Assembly (NCBI GenBank): GCA_963969345.1
Contig: OZ017768.1
Span: forward strand, 11,014,193-11,078,192
Source of the DNA: Turbatrix aceti
Lineage: Eukaryota > Nematoda > Chromadorea > Rhabditida > Panagrolaimidae
DNA: 64,000 bases
Direction of reading: 5' to 3'
In this document: one piece after another, positions 46,363 to 60,625 of the stretch
How the letters are laid out: the number at the start of each line of letters is the position of its first letter
Numbering within the stretch: position 1 is the first letter of the stretch
The notes under the pieces: generated by a model
The model's input: only the letters and a program-made list of their open reading frames with translations
Databases searched by the model: none
What the model was told of the DNA's origin: nothing
Program-made: the position numbers and the translations under genes

Positions 46363-49300
46363 GAATTTTTTCAGGAGAGGGGTTAACTGAGATTTTCTAT
46401 GTAAATAGGTCATGAAATCAATATAAATAGAAGAGTTATTTTTTCGACGGTACCAACTTGTTATTGTTTTGCCAATCAAATCTATTAAACTGTATAGCGA
46501 TCATCTAATCACAAATAATTGTGCTCAAATCAAAATTTTAGCATAATAAAAAGTAAAAAACTTTAAGATAAATAAAAAAAAGTTTAAAAATCTGTATTCT
46601 TCTTCCTGTAAACAATTCGTTTAAAAAAACTTATTTCTGAAAACGGCTTCAATTTCTCATTGAGCTTCAATTAGACTGCCTACTGTCGTTGTTACCTTAG
46701 ATTTGTATCAACTGATCACGTTGATGCTGATGTTGACCATTATTGTAACAATGTTTTAAAATAATTGTTACAATAATAAAATTGTTACAACAAAATCCAT
46801 ATATATACAAATGTTGTGCATATATGTAAATATACAATTTGGAATAAATATTTAGGACTGTCGGTTTGTTTTCCAAAATTAGTTCATATTTAAAATGCGT
46901 TGTTAAATTAAATTTTAATTGTTGACTTTAAAAACAGAAATAATTTACATAATTCACTGGTTTGTCTTTTTTTTAATGTCAATTTTTTTGAAAATAGAAC
47001 ACCGAAATTGGACTTTTTTGCCCAGAAAAAAAAAATACATAACCGCTGAGTTTCCTGAGTGATAGCACATTCAAGGTTCCAAATGAATTTAACATTTTAC
47101 TACTTTGTTTCATCAGCCAGTGCCACGCGACAGGGCTTTACATAAATGGTTAAGCAAAAAATTACATAAAACCAGTTCTAATGTACGAGCTGCCTGGCTA
47201 CTAATAAAGTTACGTTCTAGCCATATTGTTCCAACCGCTTGACATCAAGCTTTGGCATCACATTAAGAAATGCTATTAGGAAAAGCTAGCTGAGGACGTA
47301 ATCACATTTTTTTTTTTGAGGTGGTTTTTCTTATTTTTTATGTACTAACTGACTCTGAACTCTGCAAAGTTTTTTTACACTTTAATCGACAATAAAATGT
47401 CGATTGGTTCAAATTTTTGATTTCAACCAATGTTTTTGATAAAGATAGTAACAAAAAAGCCTAACAAAACGCCTTTCAAGTTCTATTTCTGTCACCTGCA
47501 CCTGGTCGTGGCCCCATCATTTTGCCTTCCCGGACTTTCCCCCCGGGCTGTCAAAAAACTTCCTGTGCATTTATCTTTCTCATTCTTTTTTTTTCTCCTT
47601 TTCATTTTTTTCTATTACTGGTGCCATAATAAACCACCGCAACCAGGGATAGGCGGATAACAGCTTTGTCGCGTCGTCGACTCGACTCGGCCATCTATCC
47701 CCCTCCTTCTCCCCTGTCAGTGCAAAACATTGTAGACGTCTTGTCACCGGCACTGGCGCTGCCACCACCCCGCAGCCGCTGCTGTCTTTGTCGTTTGTTT
47801 GGTCGTCGGTAGTCGCGGTCGTCGAAGCCGTGGAGCCTGGCGTAATTGACTGGTGGAGACCGAGACCCCCCGACTCCAACCAAAGCATCCACAAACTTCC
47901 ACAAAATGAGTAAAAAAGCTGGCGTTAAAAAGTGTTTTACTCGATTTATCCATCCCTTATCCCGTCGTTTTCGTCATTGTCGTCGTTGCTGTCTTCTCCG
48001 CCCCTCTTTGTCCCAGTTTCTAGGACTTCTGCTTGCGTGCCTATCACTTGTACTATTTTTACTGGCAGTTGATTTTTTGTCCGATTAGAACAAATTTGTT
48101 TGCTTGTTAGCTTTTTTTTATTTTTAATTTTTGAACATTTTTACTAACCTGTTCTTGTACTACAAATTTCGCTTTTAGAAAGGTGCGGAATAAAATAAAA
48201 CTTTTATATCCACTTAGCAGTTGGAACCATAAAACTATGATAGACACTAAACTTTAAAAGCATAAAAACTTTTTGGGGTTAGTAGTAATAAAAAAATGTA
48301 CACAACATCTGCATTAAATTTGCTTTAATTTTGTGAACACATTTTTTATAGACTTTACTGGTAAAAATAATTTAAAAAAAATGCAATTCACCTTGTAAGC
48401 TGCAAACAACACTGTTTTTTTGATTTACCATATTTACCATTTTGTGTCGTTTGAAAAAACCGCTTTGTAAATAAACAGATTTGTTCTAAAAAAACTCGTT
48501 TTGAAACTATTCAATTATACATTTAGATAGCATAGATATGTAGCACAAAAGCTATGTAAAGCTGGCCAAGGGGGACAAGTCTGACGACTATTAGCTGCAT
48601 GATTGCATCTGCAGTAGCCGTTCTCACTCGTCTTCATTCCTTTGTTTCTGTCATCATCTGTGTTTAAACCAATTTTTTTCTGTTTCTCTAAAGTACGATT
48701 TTGTCTAAAATTTAACCCGGGGCATGCATTAAACGTTGTAGTACTACCCTAAAAAATATTTTAAAAGCCGTTCGAATTCAAATTTTTGGTCTCGCATCTT
48801 TTGCATACCCAAATTTAATTGTTTCTGTATTGCGCGGCCGACTTGGCTGGGCTCCATCCAGCTAGTCCGCCTACAATGTCGCGGAAATGCCGGGTAATTG
48901 CACTTGAATAGCCCGCATCCAGCGTCCTCGTTCATTCTGTTCTATTTCAAATGAATATAATCATCAGCTTTCTGCTCCGCAAAATCTCTTACTGATTTAT
49001 GGATGGCGACAAAGTTGACATTCGGTTTTTTTGGATTAATGGAATTTCGGGGAAATTGTTTTTGGAGAGTTTTGTAACTCGTGGAGTTGGAACTTGATAA
49101 GGTAATTAATGTTAAAGTTAAAAAACTGTGTAATAATCAAAACTGTGTCAAAAGTATTTTTTTGACAAAAATATGCATCCATTTTTAACTTTTTTCCATG
49201 TATTTTATTTGAACCTTTTGTTAAAGAGAGTATGACTTTTTTGAAAAATTTTAAATTAAAAAAATGCACAATAAATTTTTTTTTCCAAAAAATTATAATC

Positions 49301-49707
49301 TGGCACTGGCGGAGTCCTTCAATCACTCGTATCCCGATTCAACACTTGTTCCCCCGGTTGCTTTCACGCCGGTGCTTTGCCGCCTGTCTGACTTGTTGTT
49401 GACCAAGAAAGCGAAGGCAAAGGAGAGCGCATGCACAAATCGAGTTTCCGGCGGTTCGTATCTCGTTTACATAAACTGCGTTATGTTGCCGTGTTCGGAC
49501 TTGCTCAACGCAAGAGGTGAAATTTCTTTGTTTTACACCCAGAAATGCTAAACAGGCATTTATCAAATTTAAGGTGTCTTGGAGCGCACCAAGGACTAAT
49601 AAAAATGTTACGGGTGTCTGCAAAAATTTTCGTGATTTTCTGAAACCTTGGAATTTGTTCTGTGAGACTTTGAAATATCCCCAGTACAAAAAAAAATTTA
49701 TTTTAAG
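46363..49707. other. Gene-poor region between foldback MITE and the tail-anchored protein gene
   Basis: Mostly AT-rich. A GC-richer patch at 47500-48030 has overlapping frames on both strands but none shows a domain, signal or consistent splicing. No tRNA or inverted-repeat element recognised. Confidence 0.4.
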
Positions 49708-50324
49708 ATGGCTCCAAGTCGCCTTCGACGCCGTCTGGCCTTTGGAGCGCCGATCGCAGAAGCCGTCAGTCGTTACTCCAAAGTTGCAGCCTACAACCCT
49801 TGGTCCCAGTATGGAGGCCCATCAACAAGTCGAGGCTCTGATCCGTACGCTCCTGTACAGAGAGGAGGATACGGTCATCAGCCACTAATCCACACCTTCG
49901 AAACCCAGTCATCGTGCATGAGGAGATGTGCTCTGCCCTGCGTGGTTCAAAACGTCGAGGATCTTATGATGCCTAGGTGGATTTGTCCATCACAGGTAAA
50001 TTTTTAAACAAATATGTATCGATAACTGTTGCGAATACGATCAAAAATTTTTGATCGTATTTGAGAAACTGGCGTTTTTTTTCTACGGTCGAAACAAAAA
50101 ATAATTGTCGCAGTTTTTGGATAATCCTTTTACACTTTTAGACACCCCAAGACTACCCCGGAATGGCAATTGCAAAACCACCGGTGACGACTTCGATTGC
50201 CAAAGCCATGGACAACCAGTACCTGTTACTTCTGGTTCCCCTGCTTCTCATACTCATCATCATCCTCATTATTGTGTGGATTCGTCGTTCTTCTCGAAAT
50301 TCGAGTGATGATATTACCGTCTAA
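49708..50324 (+). CDS. Small predicted tail-anchored membrane protein
   Basis: Two exons (49708-49995 and 50142-50324, phase 0) give a 156-residue protein. The N-terminus is basic (MAPSRLRRRLAFG). A Tyr/Gly/Ser/Pro-rich stretch follows (YNPWSQYGGPSTSRGSDPY). Then comes a Cys cluster (CMRRCALPCVV...WICPSQ) and, near the C-terminus, one strongly hydrophobic helix (YLLLLVPLLLILIIILIIVW). The helix is followed by a short tail RRSSRNSSDDITV, which has the shape of a PDZ-binding end. With no signal peptide, a tail-anchored or type III topology is likely, placing most of the protein in the cytosol; the opposite topology is not excluded. I recognise no family. Splice sites are good (CAG/GTAAAT and TTTTAG). 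Confidence 0.6.
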
Positions 50325-50563
50325 TATGTGTTGTTTGTATCATTTTTTATTAATGTTTGTTAATCAACTGGTTTTTGGCATAAACGCTCAGCTCACAAAT
50401 AACTGACTTATTAATATTTTTCAATTTGATAAAAATACAGAATTTGTATAAATAATTGTGTGATGACACTAAATATACTATAAAAATTTTATAAAAATAT
50501 TTCGTTCCATTAGCCAAATTATTTATTATTTACTGTACATGATTGTTACAATTTTAAAGTGGA

Positions 50564-51808
50564 TTAGTATATTGGTTTTATGGTTTCCCATTCGTCTGCG
50601 AACACGTACCTCTTCTTCTGCATCTCGGGTATCACAGTGCATGAAACATACCACCAAGCCTCCGGCAGAGAAGTTGCATAAAATAAGCACAGGTATACAG
50701 ACACAGGAATTGCTTTTAAGAACAAAAAAAACTTTGAATTTTTTATAAGATTTGTCAGAGTTGATATTACTGCAAACTGAGTCAACTTCAGGAATAAATT
50801 CTCTAACCATTTTGATTTGAATATTTTGTGTCTAAATGTGTTAAACATAATGAATGGAATAACCAGTGCTGTAAACAAGGCTTCCTCTATTAAAATTAAT
50901 AGCAAAAAAACAATTGTAAAAAACACAGCGTGTTCGTTTGATCTGTGGGGGCCATTGATAAAGTAGTTGTATAACACGGTCAATGCACCGTATATCAACG
51001 ACATTATGCAGAACACAGTTGTCTGAATAAGCAGTTTGTTTTCTGCCTGTCGACGTTCTAGAGAAACGCTGAAATCAACAACACCGTGTTGTTTGCATCG
51101 ACTGTACAATCCAGTTGTTAGGCACAAGCAGGTTGACACCACCGTAGAGAAACCAATGATGATGGTTACTGTATATTGGAAGTAATTTTCTGACATTGCA
51201 ATTTCATTCGAATTACACGCAAATGTTTGTGTATAGTAACATGCAAACAAGTGAGGAGCAGGAAGCCACATCACAAAAGGAGAAATCAAGCAAAAAACAA
51301 CACACCCAATTGTTGTGTATTTGTTGAATATACGATCAACCTTTCGCCATTGAATGATGCCTCAAATGGAGCGTTTGTAACAGTTTTTTTTTAATTTATA
51401 AAACAACTTACTGGCAAACTTATTGTACGATAAAATTAAATTTAAAGTAGCAATTAGCGTCTGAATTACAGTATCGTATAACAGATAAATAACCATTGTG
51501 TAATTGTTAGTTTCAGTCGTTTCATATGCGATCACATATATAACATTCATTGACGTTTTATAGAAACAGCCCGCAAATAAAATAACAAAAAAAGGTGCCC
51601 GAAATATACTATCTTTGACCAGCATGGCTTTAAGAAAGAATACAAGAACCAATATCTCGAGAAAAAGGTTGTTGTATTCAAAACAAGAAACAAGATATTG
51701 CAGATAGATAGTTAACAAGTATTCAAAGCGATTCTTATAGCTTATATGCATTTCGTAGTCAGGAATTATGGTTCCATTTTTTGTCGGTAAAAAGTCAGAG
51801 TTGTTCAT
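50564..51808 (-). CDS. Nematode serpentine (7-TM) chemoreceptor
   Basis: Predicted G-protein-coupled receptor of about 397 residues, unrelated in sequence to the 4158-9639 cluster. Exon 1 is 51808-51412 and exon 2 starts at 51360 after a 51-bp intron. The extracellular N-terminus has NGT and other glycosylation sequons. Seven helices follow: the LEILVLVFFLKAM region, FRAPFFVILFAGC, IQTLIATLNLILSY, TIGCVVFCLISPFVMWLP, TVTIIIGFSTVVSTCLCL, TVFCIMSLIYGALTVLY and TIVFLLLILIEEALFTALVIPFIMF. The pattern fits Srg-superfamily receptors such as Srv or Srx, but class is not settled. The tail is uncertain: a 39-bp intron (GTTAGA...TTTGCAG, about 50771-50809) would switch frame and give a different C-terminus. 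Function is likely chemosensory. Confidence 0.65.
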
Positions 51809-51844
51809 GGTCGGTTTGCCTGAGACTGAATATGAGGATACCAA

Positions 51845-52115
51845 ACATAATTGAGCTTCAGAAAATATTCACATGCGCATGCAACATTCACCTGTGTGCC
51901 AAACATTAACCAAAATTGCAGTGCAAGCAGTTGTACTTGAGCCATTTAATTGTTATCTTGACATAAGAAATCATGGGTTGTAGTCTGCCAAAAAGAACGC
52001 TAGACTATCAACACAATCTAGCATTTTACCACCAAGTCACGCTTGGTAAAAGCAGGTGTTTTTTACCGTTACATTGGTAAAAACATCAGAAGTCTTTAAC
52101 TAGCCACTGAATGGC
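51845..52115. other. Promoter-side region of the serpentine receptor
   Basis: Short region with several TTTTACC/GGTAAAA words in both orientations near 52024-52085. No gene. Confidence 0.4.
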
Positions 52116-52123
52116 ATGTACCC

Positions 52124-52483
52124 CAGGGTGGCGAAGCGGGAGAACCTCCCAATTCTCCCGGGAGAATTTCTCCGGAGAATCTCCGGAGATTCTCCCGGGT
52201 AAAAAAACTCTACCGGGAGATTTAACAATGATTATACGGGAAATAGTGAAAGAAATAATAAAAAAATCCGTGTTTTTATAAATTGCTGTAAACAGAAATG
52301 CGTTAGCAATGTGCCGAAACAGAACAGAACTGTCTGTTTTGATTTTTATGCTGTTAATTATTTTTTTAAGAGGCAAAACATTTTTGGATGCTTTTTGGCA
52401 AGCTTAGTCTCCCGGGAGATTTTGAGAGAATCTCCGAAGATTTTCTCCCAGAATGCAATCTCCCGGGAGATTTCGCCACCCTG
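52124..52483. mobile_element. hAT-like MITE, family 4 (CTCCCGGGAGA-rich)
   Basis: 360-bp element with ends CAGGGTGGCGAA and TTCGCCACCCTG. Perfect 8-bp target duplication ATGTACCC at 52116-52123 and 52484-52491. Subterminal sequence is built of CTCCCGGGAGA and CTCCGGAGA palindromes. No coding capacity. Confidence 0.94.
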
Positions 52484-52491
52484 ATGTACCC

Positions 52492-53292
52492 TCTCAACAA
52501 TAACATACAATGCGAGGTATAAATTGCGTAAACAAATTTCCAATATAAAACCGAATCATGATTCAGATTGCCAATTTTTTTGTCGAACTGACAAATAAAA
52601 TCCCGTGTCATCTGCCGTAGAAAAATTGACAAATACACCAGGTTACCTTTTTTCGCCCAATCAACAATGCGTATTTATTTTAAACAAAAAAAGGATCACA
52701 TAAATAATTAGATTAACCGTTCACAATTCCGATTATCATCAGCAATCACAAGAAAAATAAAATAAATAAATAAAATCAAAAACAAATTTTTTTCTTTTCT
52801 TTGCGGGAAGCGGAAGAGAAGCTGCAAAAGAGAGAGAAGTGGAGGAGGGAGCCTGACAAGAATGCCGACGATGCTGATGCCGTGCCACCGCCTTGACTGC
52901 ACGACAGCGGTGTGATGATTGGTGTGGTCATTGTTCGTGTTAACTGGAAATTTAGTTTTTTGTTATGCTTTTTTTTGAAAACTGAACCATTTTTTTCATG
53001 ACCGAGGCAAAAAAAATGAGCAAAAATTGATTTAATTTTTTCAATAACAACGCAGTTCAGATTAAAAAATTGTCAAAAAAAATGTAACTGTGACTAAATT
53101 ATCCCAGATTATACCTTCAATTTCAAAACAAATTCAGCAAATTGATAAAACCGCTCGTACGCGAAAAACAACAAGCATTCAAACTTTTTTTTTATTTACA
53201 TAAAAACCTACCGCGGTGGTGAATGAGTGAAAGAGAGAGAGAGAGAAGTCCATGGCATGATCGTAGGCGGTGATGCGTGCTCTCAGCCTTCA
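52492..53292. other. Intergenic region downstream of Rab6
   Basis: AT-rich with a (GA)n tract at about 53231-53247. No gene recognised. Confidence 0.45.
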
Positions 53293-56290
<2,998 letters not shown>

Positions 56291-57604
56291 GGCGTCGATG
56301 TATGTCCGGTTGGTTGTGGGTGGGTGAGGTAAGACGACTACCGGCGGGCGTTACGAAAAATGAAACAAAAGCCAGGCAAATTTCTGAAAAAAATAATTCA
56401 TAAAAAAATGCGACATCTGTGCAGGCTGCCACGCAAAACAACATCAATCAATTGTGGGAACAGGAAGATCGCATCAAAAATGGGGAAAAAATGAAAGTAC
56501 AACGTGGCGTACAACAATACAAGAAATCGTCATCATCATACCTTCCCTCCCAATCGAATCGAATTCTTCTCTTCCTTGTTTGACTGTCCGGTCCACCGGT
56601 CCGTCGACCGACGTGTTTTCCTTCGAGAAGAGAGAAAAAAAAAATTGACAGTCAGGCAGCCAGCAAGTCAGTCAATGCGGAAACAAAGACACCGTGCAAG
56701 CAACAGCCAGCAGTCAAAATAACGGGTACAAAAGAATCGAAAAGCACGACACTGGTTGCGTCTCTCGCTCGGTCTTGCTGACTCGTTGGCTAAACTCAAA
56801 AATCGCCACGCTTTGATCCACGCTGTATTTTGACGTGTTTTGCAACGACTTTGTCTCGCGCTTTCGTTTTGAGAACACTCAAAGCGCAGACTAATAAAAA
56901 CAGGGAATAGCTGTGCTGAATTTTGCCACACATGATTTCCTTTTTTTTCAGTGTATGCAACAAATCATGGAACAAGCAGGCCCAAGACAATAAGAGTTCA
57001 AAACAATTGATTGCTTCATACAATGTATATACAAATTGTGTACACAATGAGAATGCCCAACTCGCATGCCATTTGAGAACACATTGCCAGAAATTTGTCG
57101 ATTAATAAAATTTTGTTCGAGGTGATAAAAAAATCGTTTCTTTTTTTTGGTTTTATTATTGCCGTTACCATGGACTAACATATGCTTTTTTGCACCGTAG
57201 CTTTTACTGCATTTTTATTTTAAATAGACTCATTTCTTCGTTTCCGGTTTTTTGAAACTCACTGGTTTGAGCTGTAACAAATTGATAAATAATATCGATA
57301 TCGAGATCGAAGAGTGATAATCCGCCCCCGTCTGAATATTGTTAGCCTTCTCTGCGCCTTTTTTTTGCACCGAAATTTGCGCCGCACCTACACCAGTCTC
57401 GAGGCTGGCCTCTTGGTTTGCTTGACGACGTGCACCACGACTGCTTTGTTCTCGAAATTTCTGTTTATTACACGCCCTGTTTGACCATGTTGGTAAATAG
57501 TTAGTTGGATGTTTTTGTTTTGTGTAGCGGGGTACAGATATGGAGAAAACATTTTCTAATTGTAATAAGCGTACAATGTTTGTTTCTATTTATTTTTCAG
57601 ATCT
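56291..57604. other. Divergent promoter region, Rab6 and HACD3
   Basis: Lies between the start codons of two housekeeping genes. No repeat element or gene is recognised; frames on both strands are short and inconsistent. A TTTTTCAG acceptor at 57600 precedes the HACD3 ATG. Confidence 0.5.
57591..57604 (+). promoter_or_regulatory. Putative trans-splice acceptor before HACD3
   Basis: TATTTTTCAG followed by ATCT and the ATG at 57605. Only 4 nt separate the acceptor from the start codon, as in the COX6B gene of this window, which suggests spliced-leader addition. Confidence 0.45.
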
Positions 57605-59784
57605 ATGACAACCAAGCCATCGCCATTTGTATACTGGGCCCAAAATGCCAAAAAAATCTTTCTTCGGGTTGATTTGAAAGACACCAAAGTAAGCTTGTTT
57701 TTTTACTGGTTTTTTGTAATACTACGTAGTCGTCGTTCAGGATCAAACCGTCTCAACAACAAAACGCTCAATCACTTTTTCTGCCACCGGCATCGGAGCC
57801 AAGGGTACGGCTGAGTACGAATTCATCCTCGGACTCGCTCATGACATCAAGGTAACTTTTTTTCTTACGTTTAGGGTTCGAAGCCCCCCCCCCCCCGCCC
57901 CCGATCATTTGTGACCCCCGTCGAGGAGTAAATTCCCCGCCCCTGACAGATACTGCCCCCGACAATGAGCAAAATTTAGCGTTAAACGCGGAAAAACGTT
58001 CAAAACCAACATAAATAGGCAAAAAACAGAGCAAAATTTGTTCAAAATATGCTTCGGTTTTTGTTTTAAGATAAAATTGACACCTTTTTTTCTTCTTTTT
58101 CATAGGACTCGGGGGCAATTACCCCCGTCCCCGCCGACTTCTGCCCCCGTCGGGGGCAGAATTCCCCCGCCCTCGACATCTCTGCCCCCGACTACCCTCG
58201 TCCGCGACCCGATACGGGGGGGGGGGGGGTTCGAGGGTTCGAACCCTACTTACGTTTATGATTTTTTAACTGTCACGTGAGGTTTTGGCATTTATTTGCA
58301 ATCTCAATACACTTGTTTCAATTTTTCTATTTGTTTACCCCATTTAAAATTTTAACTTTCTTTAAAAAATTTTTTTCATTGCAGAAGAACTCACAAACCG
58401 TCCGAGTGTCGGGTTCACACGTCGACATCGAACTGGTCAAGGAAACAGACGGGTTTTGGACAAATCTCATCGACACTCCTCGACCCCACTGGCTCAAATT
58501 TGACTTTGATCGCTTCGAAGACCCTGATGGAGAATCCGACAATCCGGACGATTTTCTGCACCATGATAATTTGGTAAGTTTTTTATTTTTTTAAACTGAA
58601 ATTGTAAAGTATTTAGTTTCTCTTATGGGCATAACCTGGAATGACACAATTTCATCGGGATTGTAAATGCATTTTTTTTAGAGCTCTGAAGAAAAAATGC
58701 AACGCTGGGCAAAGCGATATGGCGGCAAGCTTCCAGAGCAGGTTGATAAGGCTGACCAGTTTGTCATGGATTTTGGTGAGTAAAATTTTTTTTAAACTTG
58801 TTGGTTTTTGAACACGGAGTGAATAAAAACGATTCATGTTTTTCATGCACGTGCAAATTACTGTCTGACATTACTGAAAAAATATTGAAAATTGTTTCCA
58901 AGCCAATAGGGCTCTTAAAATTTTGTATTGGACAAATTGATGTTTTTTAGTGACCAAGTTCTACCTCTTTTCGTACAACATTCTCATGTTCCTATTCCAC
59001 TTTTACATTCTCTCTACCCTGTTCTACGGTTTTTCAACTCAGGGAAACTGTAAGTTCTTGTGTTATTTTTTTTATAAAACTGATAGTATTCATTCGGCTC
59101 GGATTTTAGCGTTCTACAAGTCCACCGCCTTCTGGGAAACCCACAGTCAGAGTTTTTTTGTCACGACTGCTCTCCAATACCTGGACGTCCTGCACGGCAT
59201 CAGCGGTCTCACGAACACCAAAATCACGACTGGCGCTCTTCAGGTCACGGGTCGGCTTGTGATATTTGCGATCATAAACGCGTGCCCCCTTCTCCACACC
59301 GCGACGACGACCTTTGTGCTCTTGGTCGTGTACTACCTTATCGAGCAGTTCAGGTACCCCTACTACGCCGTCTCGTCGCTGTCCCTTGACGTCCACACGC
59401 TCACCTGGCTCAGGTACAGCGCGTGGATTCTGCTCTACCCTCTTGGATTGATTCTCGAGTGTAAGTTTGCGGGCGGGGACAAAAACATTTCACTGGACGG
59501 GAACTTGATCGCTTTTTTAGTGATAACAATGCTTCAAGCAGTGCCAGTCTTTTACGACAGCGACAACGGCTTCGATCTCTTCATCGGCATCCGAGTCAAC
59601 ATTGGCGTTCTTCTTGGTGTCTTTGTTCTCTTTGGATTTCCTCCGAGTAAGTTTTGATAACTGCCATTTTCATTCGCATCATTAACATTTTTCAGTTGCT
59701 TACACCTTGCTATCCCACATGCGACGTCAGCGGTCTAAAAAGATTTCTGCCAAATCCAAGGCAGCATCCAAGAAAATTCGATGA
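57605..59784 (+). CDS. HACD3: Very-long-chain (3R)-3-hydroxyacyl-CoA dehydratase with p23-like domain
   Basis: ER membrane enzyme for the third step (dehydration) of very-long-chain fatty-acid elongation. Exons 57605-57688, 57741-57851, 58385-58573, 58682-58775, 58951-59049, 59110-59460, 59521-59646 and 59696-59784 give 380 residues (human HACD3 has 362). The N-terminal p23/CS domain reads PFVYWAQNAKKIFLRVDLKD, later LVKETDGFW and PHWLKFDFDRF. The PTPLA-type half has six helices with ALQYLDVLHGISGL, VYYLIEQFRYPYYAVS and WILLYPLGLILE, which include the catalytic Tyr and Glu region. A Lys/Arg-rich tail (RRQRSKKISAKSKAASKKIR) is an ER-retention-like end. The 60-bp intron 59461-59520 has no in-frame stop and could be mis-annotated as coding; family length shows LILE joins LITMLQAVPVF. 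Intron 2 holds a MITE. AATAAA at 59795. Confidence 0.94.
57872..58248. mobile_element. hAT-like MITE, family 6 (CCCCCG-rich), in HACD3 intron 2
   Basis: 377-bp element with ends TAGGGTTCGAA and TTCGAACCCTA. Perfect 8-bp target duplication CTTACGTT at 57864-57871 and 58249-58256. Interior dominated by CCCCCG/CGGGGG words, including a 13-G run near 58216-58229. No coding capacity. Confidence 0.94.
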
Positions 59785-60187
59785 ACAATTTTTAAATAAA
59801 TATTTGCAAAGAACATGTTGCTGCAAGTGTCGCTTTTGTCAGTTGTCATAAATTTCGAATTCTGACGATGATGCTTTGTGAGTTGCCAAGATAATGAAAA
59901 ATTGAATTGGATTGCAAAAAAAAAATAGCAGATTTTTTTAACGTTGTTTTTATTTTTAAGTAAGGGGCCGAGGGGACCGGGGCCGAAAATTTTGGGCCTC
60001 CTGACGTGCCTGATGCACACGCACCGAAAACCGTTTTTAGACGATCGCACACAAATCACCCTTCCCTCAAAATGATCTTGTTGTAAAAACTTCTCTTTAC
60101 CGTTTTCAACACAAACAAACAAAGTTGCTACAATACATATCAGGCCTGTTTTTTTTTATGACAAATGATTGTTGTTTTGTGACACAA

Positions 60188-60471
60188 CCCGCACTAGCAT
60201 AACGAGCACTAAAGGAGCACAACAGGGGGGGAAGGCCTTGCGCGCGAATGTTTATTTTTGTGACAAATTCGCGTTCATGTGCTTTGTTGCGCTCCGCAAT
60301 TCTAATTTATTTGTTTTTATCGAAGGAATTTGAATAAGCATCACAGGAAGATGGATAATGTTGCGCGGTGCGCTTCATTGTGCTCCTTCATTTTCGTTCC
60401 GACCCTCGGTAGCTCCCGCGCGTCTTTCTCTCCTGTTGTGCTCCTTTAGTGCTTCGTTATGCTAGTGCGGG
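60188..60471. mobile_element. Candidate MITE with 40-bp terminal inverted repeats
   Basis: CCCGCACTAGCATAACGAG...GGAGCACAACAGG at 60188-60227 is inverted at 60432-60471 with one extra base. The interior repeats GTGCGC, GCGCTCC and TGTGCTCCTT words. I find no target-site duplication, so class is undetermined. Confidence 0.65.
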
Positions 60472-60625
60472 AAGGAACACAGTATGAATTTCCTCTGCAG
60501 ATCGCGCATTTTGCCTGACAAATATTTGAATATCCAAATAATTTGCATTTGTTGCGAACAACGGCACAGTCCACGCCGATCTCGACAAACCGACGCTGTG
60601 AATCACGACGAACGCGCACGTTACG

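Noticed and set aside
47580..48088. Overlapping frames on both strands in a GC-richer patch
   Set aside because: Low-complexity Ser/Arg/Cys text without a domain, signal peptide or consistent exon joining.
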